Both the position numbers and the translations under genes were made by a program. This document shows, in pieces, positions 1 to 8,102 of a stretch of DNA of 64,000 nucleotides (the first letter of the stretch is position 1; every line of letters starts with the position of its first letter). Source of the DNA: Rheinheimera mangrovi (GTDB lineage: Bacteria > Pseudomonadota > Gammaproteobacteria > Enterobacterales > Alteromonadaceae); NCBI RefSeq assembly GCF_003990335.1, contig NZ_CP034683.1:3021501-3085500 (forward strand), in the 5' to 3' direction. The notes beneath the pieces are model-generated. The model made no database searches. It saw only the letters and a list, made by a program, of their open reading frames with translations, and was not told where the DNA came from.

Positions 1-35
1 GAAGTTCTGGGCAGAATTTTTTCTAACCAACTCAT
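1..35 (-). CDS. accD: Acetyl-CoA carboxylase carboxyltransferase subunit beta, 5' end only
   Basis: The reading frame enters the left edge of the window. Its first residues read MSWLEKILPRT, which matches the conserved AccD N-terminus (E. coli begins MSWIERI). The ATG is at 35-33, preceded by an AAGGAA ribosome binding site at 46-41. AccD is the zinc-containing beta subunit of the carboxyltransferase that makes malonyl-CoA for fatty acid synthesis. The order truA then accD on the same strand is the usual one in this group (E. coli has dedA between them), which supports the call. Only 11 codons are visible, so the identification rests on this short match plus synteny. Confidence 0.75.
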   Translation of the reverse strand, partial: MSWLEKILPRT

Positions 36-88
36 AGTTGTTCCTTGGTATCGCAGCAGGGCTTGAGCCCAAACTTAGTTTATTGTGT

Positions 89-121
89 AAAAAAGCGCCG
101 ATCATGCGGCTAACGGCGCTT
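89..121 (-). terminator. Rho-independent terminator after truA
   Basis: Arms AAGCGCCG and CGGCGCTT (93-100 and 114-121) are perfectly complementary, with a 13-base loop. On the minus strand the hairpin is followed by six T. It lies 50 bp past the truA stop and upstream of the accD start, so it separates the two genes. Confidence 0.8.
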
Positions 122-170
122 ATTAAAGCACAAAGCTATGATAGAACCTATAGCTAACTGGTCGTAGTAG

Positions 171-965
171 TTAGCAAAAACTGTCTGGCAGGAACAGTGG
201 CCCAAGAGGCATTTTAGGAATACCAAAGTGTTCGGGGTAATCCACATCCACCAGATATAAGCCTTCTGCTTTGGCCGTTGCAGCGGCTAAAGTCCGATCT
301 TTCGCTGCCAGCAAGTCTGCAATCCAATCCGGATCTTTTAAGCCCATTCCCACTTGTAGCAAGCTACCTGTGATATTACGCACCATATGGTGTAAAAAAG
401 CATTGGCTTTAATATCCAGCACAATAAACTGCCCGACCCGACTTAAATGCAGATGCATCAGATTACGGAAGGGGCTATGTGACTGGCATTGAATTGCACG
501 AAAGGATGTGAAGTCATTTTCACCCAGTAGATGGACAGCAGCTTGTTGCATCAGTTCAATATTTAATTCCTGATGATAATGACTTAAACCTGCACCCAGA
601 ATGGCAGGCCTGAATTTATTATTGTAAATAACGTATCTATAACGGCGGGCTGTGGCGGAAAAACGGGCATGAAAATCATCTGATACCTGTTTTGCCCAGC
701 GCACTGCAATGCCATCCGGCAGATTGGAGTTGGCCCCCATGATCCAGGCGCGCATGTCACGGTTGGCATCAGTATCAAAATGCACGACCTGGCCTGTTGC
801 ATGAACACCGGCATCAGTGCGACCAGCACAGGATAATTCAATAGTTGCATTGGCAACCTTGGATAACGCAGCTTCCAGATGACCTTGTACACTTGGCACT
901 TCACGTTGCCTTTGCCAGCCAAATAAACCTACACCGTTGTATTCGATACCTAACGCAATTCGCAT
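171..965 (-). CDS. truA: tRNA pseudouridine(38-40) synthase TruA
   Basis: TruA converts uridines 38, 39 and 40 of the tRNA anticodon arm to pseudouridine. The 264-residue protein has the usual length. It carries the catalytic-aspartate motif GRTDAGVHA with Asp51, and the family start [10 protein letters not shown]. The ATG is preceded by TAGGAG. It lies downstream of fimV on the same strand, with about 180 bp between, and upstream of accD, the standard neighbourhood. Nothing unusual is seen. Confidence 0.97.
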   Translation of the reverse strand: MRIALGIEYNGVGLFGWQRQREVPSVQGHLEAALSKVANATIELSCAGRTDAGVHATGQVVHFDTDANRDMRAWIMGANSNLPDGIAVRWAKQVSDDFHARFSATARRYRYVIYNNKFRPAILGAGLSHYHQELNIELMQQAAVHLLGENDFTSFRAIQCQSHSPFRNLMHLHLSRVGQFIVLDIKANAFLHHMVRNITGSLLQVGMGLKDPDWIADLLAAKDRTLAAATAKAEGLYLVDVDYPEHFGIPKMPLGPLFLPDSFC

Positions 966-1145
966 TCAGACTCCTATCTCTTAGGAGCTGAAGTATAACT
1001 CAGGCATGGAAAGAAACTCACGAGTTTTAACGGTCAGAGCCTTCATCCGACGATAAAAATGGCGGGTTAATTTGGCTTTGGTTCGTATCATGCGGTGGAA
1101 AAATTCAAGAATTGAAGGGCAGAGCTAAGACTCTACCCCTTTGCT

Positions 1146-4055
1146 TTAAAGCTGCTCTTTTAAGCTTTGAGCTTCTTGTTTGATATGCTCTGGTGCTGCA
1201 GAATTGAGTACTTTGTCAATCAGGTGTTCAGCACCATCCTGTTCACCAATTTCAATGTAAGCACGGATCAAATCCAGATCAGCAGCATAGCCTTGCTCAG
1301 CAGGGTCCAGTTCCGGTTCGTGTTGTGCAGCAATGAAATCCTGATAATCTTCCAGCCCAACATCTATATTGCGAACCGGATTTTGATGCTGATCGGACTC
1401 ATCTTCAGAATCATCCAGTAATTTATCGAGCGCCAGTAATGAAAACTCTAAATCATTCGACTGAACCTGCTCCGCTTGCGCTGAACTTTGTTCTTGTTCT
1501 GCTATTTCAATTGTCCTATCCACAGGCTCAATATGAGGCTCCACTGGATTTAACTCAGATAACACAGCATCAGCTATCTGCTCGTCAGCCAGTCTGATTT
1601 CAGTGTCTGTTTGCGCATAGTCGGCCAACAAAGCATCAAAATCAGTCCCTTCCAAAGCATCAAGTTCAGCTGAGATATCTTCATTTGCCTGCTGTGTAGC
1701 TGCCGCATCCACAGCTAAGACATCAGAGCTTTGGATCTGGTCGTCATCCAACTCATCCTCTGACTCATCGCTTGGTGCGGCTTCGTCTGAGAATTCAAGA
1801 TCTGGGTATTCTTCCAGTACTTTGCTTGGGTTCTCCACTGACAACGTTGCAGCAGATATGCGGCTGACAGTTAAATCTTCCTGTAAATCCAGATCGGGAA
1901 CCGACTCGCTTAAAGCTGGCTCAATGGCCTGATCGGCAAGCTCTTGCCAGGCTTCATTTGACTCAACCTCATAACGGTCTTCGTCACTAACCTCGGAACT
2001 GTTTTCTGCTAACTGCTCTGATTGCGAATCAACTTCGTCGATCAACTCGGCCAAATCACCATGGTCTGCGTGAAAATTGGGTGGCATATCCACGGCTTGT
2101 TCCTGTACCGGCTCATCCGACAACAGTAAAGCAACATCATCCGGACTTAGCGGATAATCATCTTCGTCAAATTCGAGACTGGTATCAAAGGATGCAGCAG
2201 AGTCAATTGCAACATCATCTTCATGCACATTAAATTCATCTGGCTCAGGCTCACTAACAGCATCAAAGTCTGAGGCATCAGGCCTGTTCACTGTGTCTTC
2301 TAGCAAGGCGTCAATATCAATATCACTTTCATCTTCAAGAGACAGAACCTCTGGTTCTGATAATTCTTCATCAGCCAACGATTCGGCGAACTCGTCCAAT
2401 TCTGAACTGTCAAAATGAGGCTGTTCAGGATTTACATCGACAACATCTTCTGCGTCTTCTGCCTGACTGTCGAATGTCTTATCCAATGAGGTATCCAATG
2501 CACCTTCTGCCCCGCCCACGGCTTCAGGCTCATCTTCTGTCACCACCAGTTCATCAAGTAACGAATCAAAGTCGACTTCTTCAACCTCTTCTATTTCATC
2601 CAGGTTGAACTCGTCCGTTTCGACAGAAACCGGGTTACTCAGATCAGAGGTATCGCTATCCGGCTCATCTAATTCAATTTCTTCAAGCAGCTCATCCAGT
2701 TCGTCTTCATTCTGTTCAGCTTGTTTTTGTTTTTGCTCTTCAGCTAACTGCTCAGCCACCGCCTGAGCGAATATATCTTCGCTGTCATCCAGCTCAGGTT
2801 CTTCGTCAAATAAGGCCGATAAATCAGCACCGGATAAAATATTGTTTGGATCAAAATCCTTGTTTGATTCTTTTACCGGTTGATCTAGCAAATCATCCAA
2901 TAACTCATCATCCATTGAACTGGCGTCGAGCAAATCTTTGCTGTCCAGCAGGTCATCGTCATTCATCAGAATGTCGTCAAACTCATCAGCTCTGGTATCC
3001 AGTAACATATCATCATGTAAATCGATCGGCTCGTCATCCAGACGTATGCTTTTGCTGCCAGAATCTAACAAAGATTCATCCAGCGTCATCAGGCTGCTTT
3101 CGTCAAAGTCGAGACTTTCATCCAAAGGTGGTAAGGGTGAGCGATAACCTGGTTCTTGCTGAGGTACAGCAGTGGCCGCATTCACAATCTGCTCCGATTT
3201 TCTGGTTCGGCGCTTAATCCAGCCCACTACAGCAAACAACACAAACAAAGTAGGTAAAGTAGCCAACAGCACCCAGGACAGGCTACTGGAGGAAATATTT
3301 TGCCACAGTTCGGCAAAATTCATCCCTTGCTGTTCCCGCTCAATTTGGGCCTTTTGCTGTGCAAGCATTTCGGATTGTTGCGCAACCAGTAATTGCAGTT
3401 GCTGCTGAATTTCACTGTCTTTATCAACCTGAGACTTCATCAACAGCATTTGATCAGCCAGTTGATCCAGTTTATTTTTTAAGGCTGTGTTATCAGCTAA
3501 AACAGCTTCAACCGTAACTTTAGATTCCGCGAGCTTTCTTTGCAGATCAACCAGCTGCCCTTTTTGCAGCCCTTCAACTCTGCTTAACTCCTGTTTGATT
3601 TCTTGCTTAGCTTTATCAACATCTTTCTGTTGTGCTGTATTAACCCCTTGTTTCACTTTAGCCGCAGCTGCTGCGCGTACCCGATCTGCCCAAATCCGAT
3701 CATCTTCTTCCGATTTGCGCTGCGCATCTACCGCATCCACCTGCAGTATTTCATCTACATTAGGAATAGCTAAAAATGATCCAACATTCAGATGGTTAAA
3801 GTTGTCATCAAGAAAAGACTGCGGGTTTTTCAGGTAAATGGCGTACATCACCTGATAAATGTTTAAACCTGGATGAGGGCGAACTTCTTCGGCAATACGC
3901 CATAAAGTGTCGTTTGGAGTTAAAGGACCGACCCTGCTGCGATCCGGATTTTCGGTGCTTTTAGGGCCCTTCAGACGCACAGTGGTGTCCGCAGTGGCGT
4001 TAGCACTGCAGATCTGCAACAAAATACTAAAAATGAGAAGCCCAACTAAACGCAT
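1146..4055 (-). CDS. fimV: FimV/HubP polar landmark protein
   Basis: FimV/HubP proteins are inner-membrane polar organisers affecting type IV pili, chemotaxis-cluster placement and chromosome-origin anchoring. The 969-residue protein has, in order: a signal peptide; a periplasmic LysM-like region (about 42-100) for peptidoglycan binding; an Ala/Gln-rich coiled coil (about 140-245); one transmembrane helix (about 259-280); a very acidic Asp/Glu-rich cytoplasmic region with repeated LDELL/DFDALL motifs; and the conserved C-terminal FimV motif beginning DLDLIRAYIEIGE. I chose the ATG at 4055 because AGGGA lies just upstream and the sequence after it (RLVGLLIFSILLQICSANA) is a proper signal peptide. 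A longer frame to 4118 has no such support. Position upstream of truA is conserved. Confidence 0.93.
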   Translation of the reverse strand: MRLVGLLIFSILLQICSANATADTTVRLKGPKSTENPDRSRVGPLTPNDTLWRIAEEVRPHPGLNIYQVMYAIYLKNPQSFLDDNFNHLNVGSFLAIPNVDEILQVDAVDAQRKSEEDDRIWADRVRAAAAAKVKQGVNTAQQKDVDKAKQEIKQELSRVEGLQKGQLVDLQRKLAESKVTVEAVLADNTALKNKLDQLADQMLLMKSQVDKDSEIQQQLQLLVAQQSEMLAQQKAQIEREQQGMNFAELWQNISSSSLSWVLLATLPTLFVLFAVVGWIKRRTRKSEQIVNAATAVPQQEPGYRSPLPPLDESLDFDESSLMTLDESLLDSGSKSIRLDDEPIDLHDDMLLDTRADEFDDILMNDDDLLDSKDLLDASSMDDELLDDLLDQPVKESNKDFDPNNILSGADLSALFDEEPELDDSEDIFAQAVAEQLAEEQKQKQAEQNEDELDELLEEIELDEPDSDTSDLSNPVSVETDEFNLDEIEEVEEVDFDSLLDELVVTEDEPEAVGGAEGALDTSLDKTFDSQAEDAEDVVDVNPEQPHFDSSELDEFAESLADEELSEPEVLSLEDESDIDIDALLEDTVNRPDASDFDAVSEPEPDEFNVHEDDVAIDSAASFDTSLEFDEDDYPLSPDDVALLLSDEPVQEQAVDMPPNFHADHGDLAELIDEVDSQSEQLAENSSEVSDEDRYEVESNEAWQELADQAIEPALSESVPDLDLQEDLTVSRISAATLSVENPSKVLEEYPDLEFSDEAAPSDESEDELDDDQIQSSDVLAVDAAATQQANEDISAELDALEGTDFDALLADYAQTDTEIRLADEQIADAVLSELNPVEPHIEPVDRTIEIAEQEQSSAQAEQVQSNDLEFSLLALDKLLDDSEDESDQHQNPVRNIDVGLEDYQDFIAAQHEPELDPAEQGYAADLDLIRAYIEIGEQDGAEHLIDKVLNSAAPEHIKQEAQSLKEQL

Positions 4056-4218
4056 CGATGATCCCTTAAGGCCGGAGATTATTTTTCTGACACAAAAACA
4101 CTGCAAGCATCGTTCCATACCTGAATAGTAAACCAGAAGGATGCCACTGGCTACGCTTATAGATAATCTGCTCTGTTGCTTATATCGGCTGCAGAATCAA
4201 ATGCTTTATCCTCTTCTC

Positions 4219-4242
4219 ACCTGAAGCTGCAGCTTTGTTGAG
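4219..4242. repeat. Short fragment of the dispersed GAAGCTGCAGCTTTGTTG repeat
   Basis: The intergenic stretch between fimV and asd contains CTGAAGCTGCAGCTTTGTTG. The same core occurs at 63684-63706 (reverse orientation) inside a 114-bp palindromic element, and near 29070. This looks like a decayed end of that element; only the core is preserved here. Confidence 0.55.
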
Positions 4243-4254
4243 ATTAATTTGCGT

Positions 4255-4288
4255 ATAGAAAACAACAAAGGCCCCATCAGGAGCCTTT
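4255..4288 (-). terminator. Terminator after asd
   Basis: An AAAGGC...GCCTTT hairpin lies 20-50 bp past the asd stop. On the minus strand it is followed by TGTTGTTTTC, a T-rich but interrupted tail. The plus strand also has a T-rich tail, so it may work in both directions. Confidence 0.65.
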
Positions 4289-4307
4289 GTTTAGTTTTAA
4301 TCTGCGT

Positions 4308-5327
4308 TTACAGATAATCGCGAATTAGATGCTCAGCGATCTGAATACTGTTGGTGGCAGCACCTTTACGGATATTATCTGCAACAACCCATAAGTTAAT
4401 GCCATTTTCGTGCGAGAAGTCCTGACGAATACGACCAACAAAGACGTCATCCTGACCCGCAGCATTGCCCACCTGAGTTGGATAATCTGCGTTGTCTTCC
4501 ATCAGCGTGACACCAGGTGCGTTAGCTAACAAAGCTTTGACCTGCTCAACACTGATTGGCATGCGGGTTTCCAGATGCACAGCTTCGGCATGGCCATAAA
4601 ACACCGGCACACGAACCGCAGTAGCATTTACGGAAATGCTGGCGTCACCCATAATTTTTTGGGTTTCCCAGTGCATTTTCATTTCTTCTTTGGTGTAACC
4701 ATTGTCCAGAAATACATCAATTTGTGGGATACAGTTAAAAGCGATCTGGCGGGCAAACTTGCCGCCTTCTTCTAGAGGGCGACCGTTGAGCAACTGAGCT
4801 GTCTCTTTAGCTAATGCCTCAACGCCCTGTTGACCAGCACCAGCAACCGACTGATAAGTGGCCACATTAATACGGCTGATACCTACGGCATCATGAATAG
4901 GCTTTAAGGCCACCAGCATTTGAATGGTGGAGCAGTTTGGGTTGGCGATGATATTGCGGTTACGAAACTCAGCAATAGCGTGTGCATTCACTTCTGGCAC
5001 CACCAGTGGAATATCGGCTTCGTAGCGGAAATGTGAGGTGTTGTCGATCACCACACAACCGGCATCGGCAGCACGAGGTGCATAAGTTGCAGAAACACTG
5101 CCACCCGCAGAGAACAAACCAATCTGCACCTTAGTCCAGTCAAAGGTCTCAGCATCCAGTACTTCGATTTGTTTACCCTTAAAGGTGATAAAACCACCGG
5201 CAGAGCGGCTGCTGGCTAAAGGATAAAGTTTATTTACCGGAAAATCGCGCTGTTCTAAAATTTCAATTAAATGCTGGCCTACTAAACCTGTAGCACCTAA
5301 CACAGCGACGTCGTATTGCTGAGCCAT
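4308..5327 (-). CDS. asd: Aspartate-semialdehyde dehydrogenase
   Basis: This enzyme reduces aspartyl phosphate to aspartate semialdehyde, the branch point to lysine, threonine, methionine and diaminopimelate. The 339-residue protein has the N-terminal NADP-binding loop GATGLVGQ, the catalytic cysteine in NPNCSTIQM (Cys132), and the SVAGAGQQG segment typical of the second Asd class (Vibrio Asd2, Pseudomonas Asd). E. coli carries a non-catalytic paralogue (usg) at this position, but here the cysteine is kept, so I call it an active Asd. The ATG at 5327 follows AAGGGGA; an upstream extension to 5387 lacks a Shine-Dalgarno sequence and runs into a repeat. It lies between fimV and pdxB on the same strand. 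Confidence 0.93.
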   Translation of the reverse strand: MAQQYDVAVLGATGLVGQHLIEILEQRDFPVNKLYPLASSRSAGGFITFKGKQIEVLDAETFDWTKVQIGLFSAGGSVSATYAPRAADAGCVVIDNTSHFRYEADIPLVVPEVNAHAIAEFRNRNIIANPNCSTIQMLVALKPIHDAVGISRINVATYQSVAGAGQQGVEALAKETAQLLNGRPLEEGGKFARQIAFNCIPQIDVFLDNGYTKEEMKMHWETQKIMGDASISVNATAVRVPVFYGHAEAVHLETRMPISVEQVKALLANAPGVTLMEDNADYPTQVGNAAGQDDVFVGRIRQDFSHENGINLWVVADNIRKGAATNSIQIAEHLIRDYL

Positions 5328-5368
5328 GGTTATTCCCCTTTCATTTGTTACTGGCTGCTTTACCCTTC

Positions 5369-5485
5369 TTACTTGACGCTGCCGCATTGTTGACTACGCT
5401 CTTCGCCCCAGTCACATAGGACTACTATGCTCCTGGGGTCTCGTTCGCTTGTCGCCGCGCTGCAACGTCAATTAATTTGGGTGTT
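5369..5485. repeat. Divergent copy of the ~114-bp palindromic element
   Basis: The asd-pdxB spacer contains CTTACTTGACGCTGC, then TTGTTGACT, then CGCCCCAGTCACATAG and its partly degraded inverted partner, then TTAATTTGGGTGT. The same blocks occur in the same order (reverse-complemented) in the element at 63607-63720. The distal end overlaps the pdxB stop codon, so the last few PdxB residues appear to be encoded by the repeat. This copy has lost the perfect central stem. Confidence 0.65.
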
Positions 5486-6601
5486 AAAACCTAATGTTGT
5501 TAAAAACTCAGGCACCTCTTGTCCTGTCAGCCGCACCGAGCTGTATTCACGCCGCGGTGGGTATGACTTTCTAAGCCAGTCAAAACCTTGTGTTTTCTTA
5601 TCTTGCATCATGTAGAAACGAAACAAAGCATCGTCCCGGCGCACATCATATAACAGCCGGCTTAGATTTTGGACATCTAAAAGTCCAAAATTTGAATTTA
5701 TTTTCAGCTCTGAAACCTGAGGCTCTGGCAGCACTTGCGCCAGAGTCTTTGCCGGGCTTAACCCCAACTGCTGGCAAAATGCCTGATACAGCATTTCTGT
5801 ACCACGGGCTTTGCCTTCAATACTGTGTCCTGCAATATGAGCGCTGGCTATATCTGTATAAGGAATCAGCCTTAGATCCGGTTCTGGCTCATTAGCCCAA
5901 ACATCCAGCACCAGCGGTCTTTTCAGACCAGACTGAGCTTCGACCAATAAATCCTGATTATTGGTCACTTCACCACGACAGGCATTGATCACGGCGCAAT
6001 CAGGCTTAAGTAACTTTAAGGTCCGGCTGTTCAGTAAATCCACAGTGGCGTCAGGACCTGTTTTGATTAGAGGCACATGAAAACTGACAACATCCGCCTG
6101 AGGTAATAACTGCTCAAACGGAATATGCGGAAAATCAGGCTCGGCGGCAGCACGCTGTGGGTCGCAGCATAAAACCTTGATGGACAACGCCTCCAGAGCG
6201 TTCACCAGTAAACGACCTATATTGCCAACCCCTACTACACCCACAGTTTTTTGCTGCAAATTCCATTGGTATTTTTCAGCCAGCACAAAGATGCTACTCA
6301 ATACATACTCAACCACAGACTGAGCATTACAACCAGGCGCACTGCTAAAACCAATACCCCGTTGTTGCAGATAACTCTGATCGATGTGATCGGTGCCGAT
6401 AGTCGCAGTGCCGACGAATTTCAGCTGCGGGCTTTTTGATAACAGCTGCTGATTGACCTTGGTCACAGAGCGCACCAGCAGCACATCTGCATCAACAATC
6501 TGCTCAGCAGTTAAAGTGCGGCCATTGACCAGCGTTACTTCGCCTAATTCGGCAAAGAAGTCTTTGACGTACGGCATATTTTCGTCGGCGTATATCTTCA
6601 T
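5468..6601 (-). CDS. pdxB: Erythronate-4-phosphate dehydrogenase PdxB
   Basis: PdxB oxidises 4-phosphoerythronate in the DXP-dependent route to pyridoxal phosphate. The 377-residue length is normal. The protein begins MKIYADENMPY, has the Rossmann motif VGVVGVGNIGRLL, and the D-2-hydroxyacid dehydrogenase catalytic set Arg (INACRGEV), Glu (WANEPEPD) and His (AHIAGHSIEG), followed by the PdxB-specific C-terminal domain. It lies between fabB and asd on the same strand. The extreme C-terminus runs into a repeat element, so the last few residues may be strain-specific. Confidence 0.96.
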   Translation of the reverse strand: MKIYADENMPYVKDFFAELGEVTLVNGRTLTAEQIVDADVLLVRSVTKVNQQLLSKSPQLKFVGTATIGTDHIDQSYLQQRGIGFSSAPGCNAQSVVEYVLSSIFVLAEKYQWNLQQKTVGVVGVGNIGRLLVNALEALSIKVLCCDPQRAAAEPDFPHIPFEQLLPQADVVSFHVPLIKTGPDATVDLLNSRTLKLLKPDCAVINACRGEVTNNQDLLVEAQSGLKRPLVLDVWANEPEPDLRLIPYTDIASAHIAGHSIEGKARGTEMLYQAFCQQLGLSPAKTLAQVLPEPQVSELKINSNFGLLDVQNLSRLLYDVRRDDALFRFYMMQDKKTQGFDWLRKSYPPRREYSSVRLTGQEVPEFLTTLGFNTQIN

Positions 6602-6684
6602 CTGTATCAGTCCACAGCCAGAATGGCGGTATTGTAACTACGCTCAATCCTTTGAGCTATCGGATTTGTTAATTTTTGACTCGC

Positions 6685-6713
6685 CAATAAAAAACGCTGC
6701 ACCAGGCAGCGTT
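6685..6713 (-). terminator. Terminator after fabB
   Basis: Arms AACGCTGC and GCAGCGTT (6693-6700, 6706-6713) flank a 5-base loop. On the minus strand the hairpin is followed by TTTTTATT. It lies directly after the fabB stop. Confidence 0.88.
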
Positions 6714-6731
6714 ATTTGACAGCGGAAAAAA

Positions 6732-7946
6732 TTAGCCCTGGTATTTTTGCATCACTAAGGTGGCGTTGGTACCACCAAAACCGAAGCTGTTTGACATCAC
6801 TGTTGTCAGTTGAGCTTCTGTCGCTTTAGTCACGATATTTAAACCAGCAGCAGCTTCGTCCAGCGTATTGACGTTGATAGAAGGTGCAATAAAGTTATGT
6901 TCCATCATCAACAGCGAATAAATGGCTTCATGCACACCAGCAGCGCCTAAGGCATGGCCTGTCATGGCTTTGGTTGCGCTGATGGCTGGAGATTTGCCAC
7001 CAAACACCTGCTGGATAGCACCTAATTCTTTGACATCGCCAACCGGAGTACTGGTACCGTGAGTATTGACGTAGTCGATTGGACCTTTCACGTCTTTCAT
7101 CGCCATTTCCATGCAACGCACTGCGCCTTCACCACTTGGCGCTACCATGTCGTACCCATCTGAAGTTGCGCCGTAGCCTACGATTTCAGCGTAAATTTTA
7201 GCGCCACGTGCCAGCGCATGTTCCAGCTCTTCAACCACTAAAATACCACCACCACCGCTGATGACAAAACCATCACGGTCAGCGTCATAAGTACGGGACG
7301 CCAGTTCAGGCGTTTCGTTGTATTTAGTAGACAAAGCGCCCATAGCGTCGAATTCCATCGCTAAAGTCCAGTGCACTTCTTCACCGCCACCGGCAAAAAT
7401 AATATCCTGTTTACCTAACTGAATCAGCTCAACAGCATGACCAATACAATGGGCGCTGGTCGCACAGGCAGAACTAATGGAGTAGTTCACACCTTTGATT
7501 TCAAAAGGAGTAGCTAAACATGCTGAACAGGTGCTCGACATAGTTTTTGGCACTGCATAAGGGCCCACACGTTTTACGCCTTTTTCACGTAAAGTATCTG
7601 CTGCTTCAATCTGAGTTTTAGAGGAAGCACCGCCAGAACCTACCACTAAGCCAGTGCGAAAATTCGACACTTGGTCAGGGGTTAATCCCGCGTCGTCAAT
7701 GGCTTGTTGCATAGAGATATAAGCATAAGCTGCTGCATCGCCCATAAAACGTAAGGCTTTGCGGTCGATTAACGCCGCAGTATCAATTTCAATCTGGCCC
7801 CAGACCTGTGATCTCAGGCCCATGTCGGCAAACTCCTGTGACGCTTTAATACCTGAGCGTCCGGCTTTTAACGATTCCAGCACTTGCTGTTTATCGTTAC
7901 CAATACTGGATACTATGCCTAACCCTGTGATCACTGCTCTTTTCAT
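6732..7946 (-). CDS. fabB: Beta-ketoacyl-ACP synthase I FabB
   Basis: FabB elongates acyl-ACP chains and is needed for unsaturated fatty acid synthesis. The 404-residue protein has the condensing-enzyme Cys-His-His triad: Cys161 in [10 protein letters not shown], His in [11 protein letters not shown] and His in [12 protein letters not shown]. The C-terminal glycine-rich [10 protein letters not shown] is present. The ATG at 7946 follows GGAG with a 5-base spacer; the in-frame ATG 15 bases upstream has no good site. A palindrome resembling a FabR operator lies about 84 bp upstream. The divergent neighbour is mnmC, as in E. coli. Confidence 0.96.
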   Translation of the reverse strand: MKRAVITGLGIVSSIGNDKQQVLESLKAGRSGIKASQEFADMGLRSQVWGQIEIDTAALIDRKALRFMGDAAAYAYISMQQAIDDAGLTPDQVSNFRTGLVVGSGGASSKTQIEAADTLREKGVKRVGPYAVPKTMSSTCSACLATPFEIKGVNYSISSACATSAHCIGHAVELIQLGKQDIIFAGGGEEVHWTLAMEFDAMGALSTKYNETPELASRTYDADRDGFVISGGGGILVVEELEHALARGAKIYAEIVGYGATSDGYDMVAPSGEGAVRCMEMAMKDVKGPIDYVNTHGTSTPVGDVKELGAIQQVFGGKSPAISATKAMTGHALGAAGVHEAIYSLLMMEHNFIAPSINVNTLDEAAAGLNIVTKATEAQLTTVMSNSFGFGGTNATLVMQKYQG

Positions 7947-8029
7947 GCTTGCTCCAAACAAAAAATCGGATGTCTTTTAGTAATTGCGCCACATTGTACG
8001 GAGTTTCTTTTCGAAACTGGTCCGCTTTC

Positions 8030-8047
8030 AGCGCACAGCTGTACACT
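8030..8047. promoter_or_regulatory. Candidate FabR operator in the fabB promoter region
   Basis: AGCGCACAGCTGTACACT is an imperfect 18-bp palindrome (14 of 18 positions symmetric). It resembles the AGCGTACA/TGTACGCT operators of FabR, the TetR-family repressor of fabA and fabB. It lies in the fabB-mnmC divergent spacer, 84-101 bp upstream of the fabB start, a plausible repressor position. The match is from memory of the motif and was not scored. Confidence 0.5.
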
Positions 8048-8102
8048 ATTATCTATTTATATTGCGGCTAAGTTACAATACCTTATTCTTTTTCGATAGG
8101 GT

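Noticed and set aside
981..1091. A 36-codon frame on the minus strand between fimV and truA (starts MIRTKAKLTRHF)
   Set aside because: No ribosome binding site, unusual basic composition, no recognisable family; probably chance.
2846..3217. Plus-strand open frames opposite the acidic half of fimV
   Set aside because: The skewed Asp/Glu/Ser codons of fimV leave long open antisense frames; no start signals and a clear gene lies on the other strand.
5378..5466. Plus-strand frame beginning near 5427 (MLLGSRSLVAAL)
   Set aside because: It lies within the palindromic repeat and the antisense of pdxB; not a gene.
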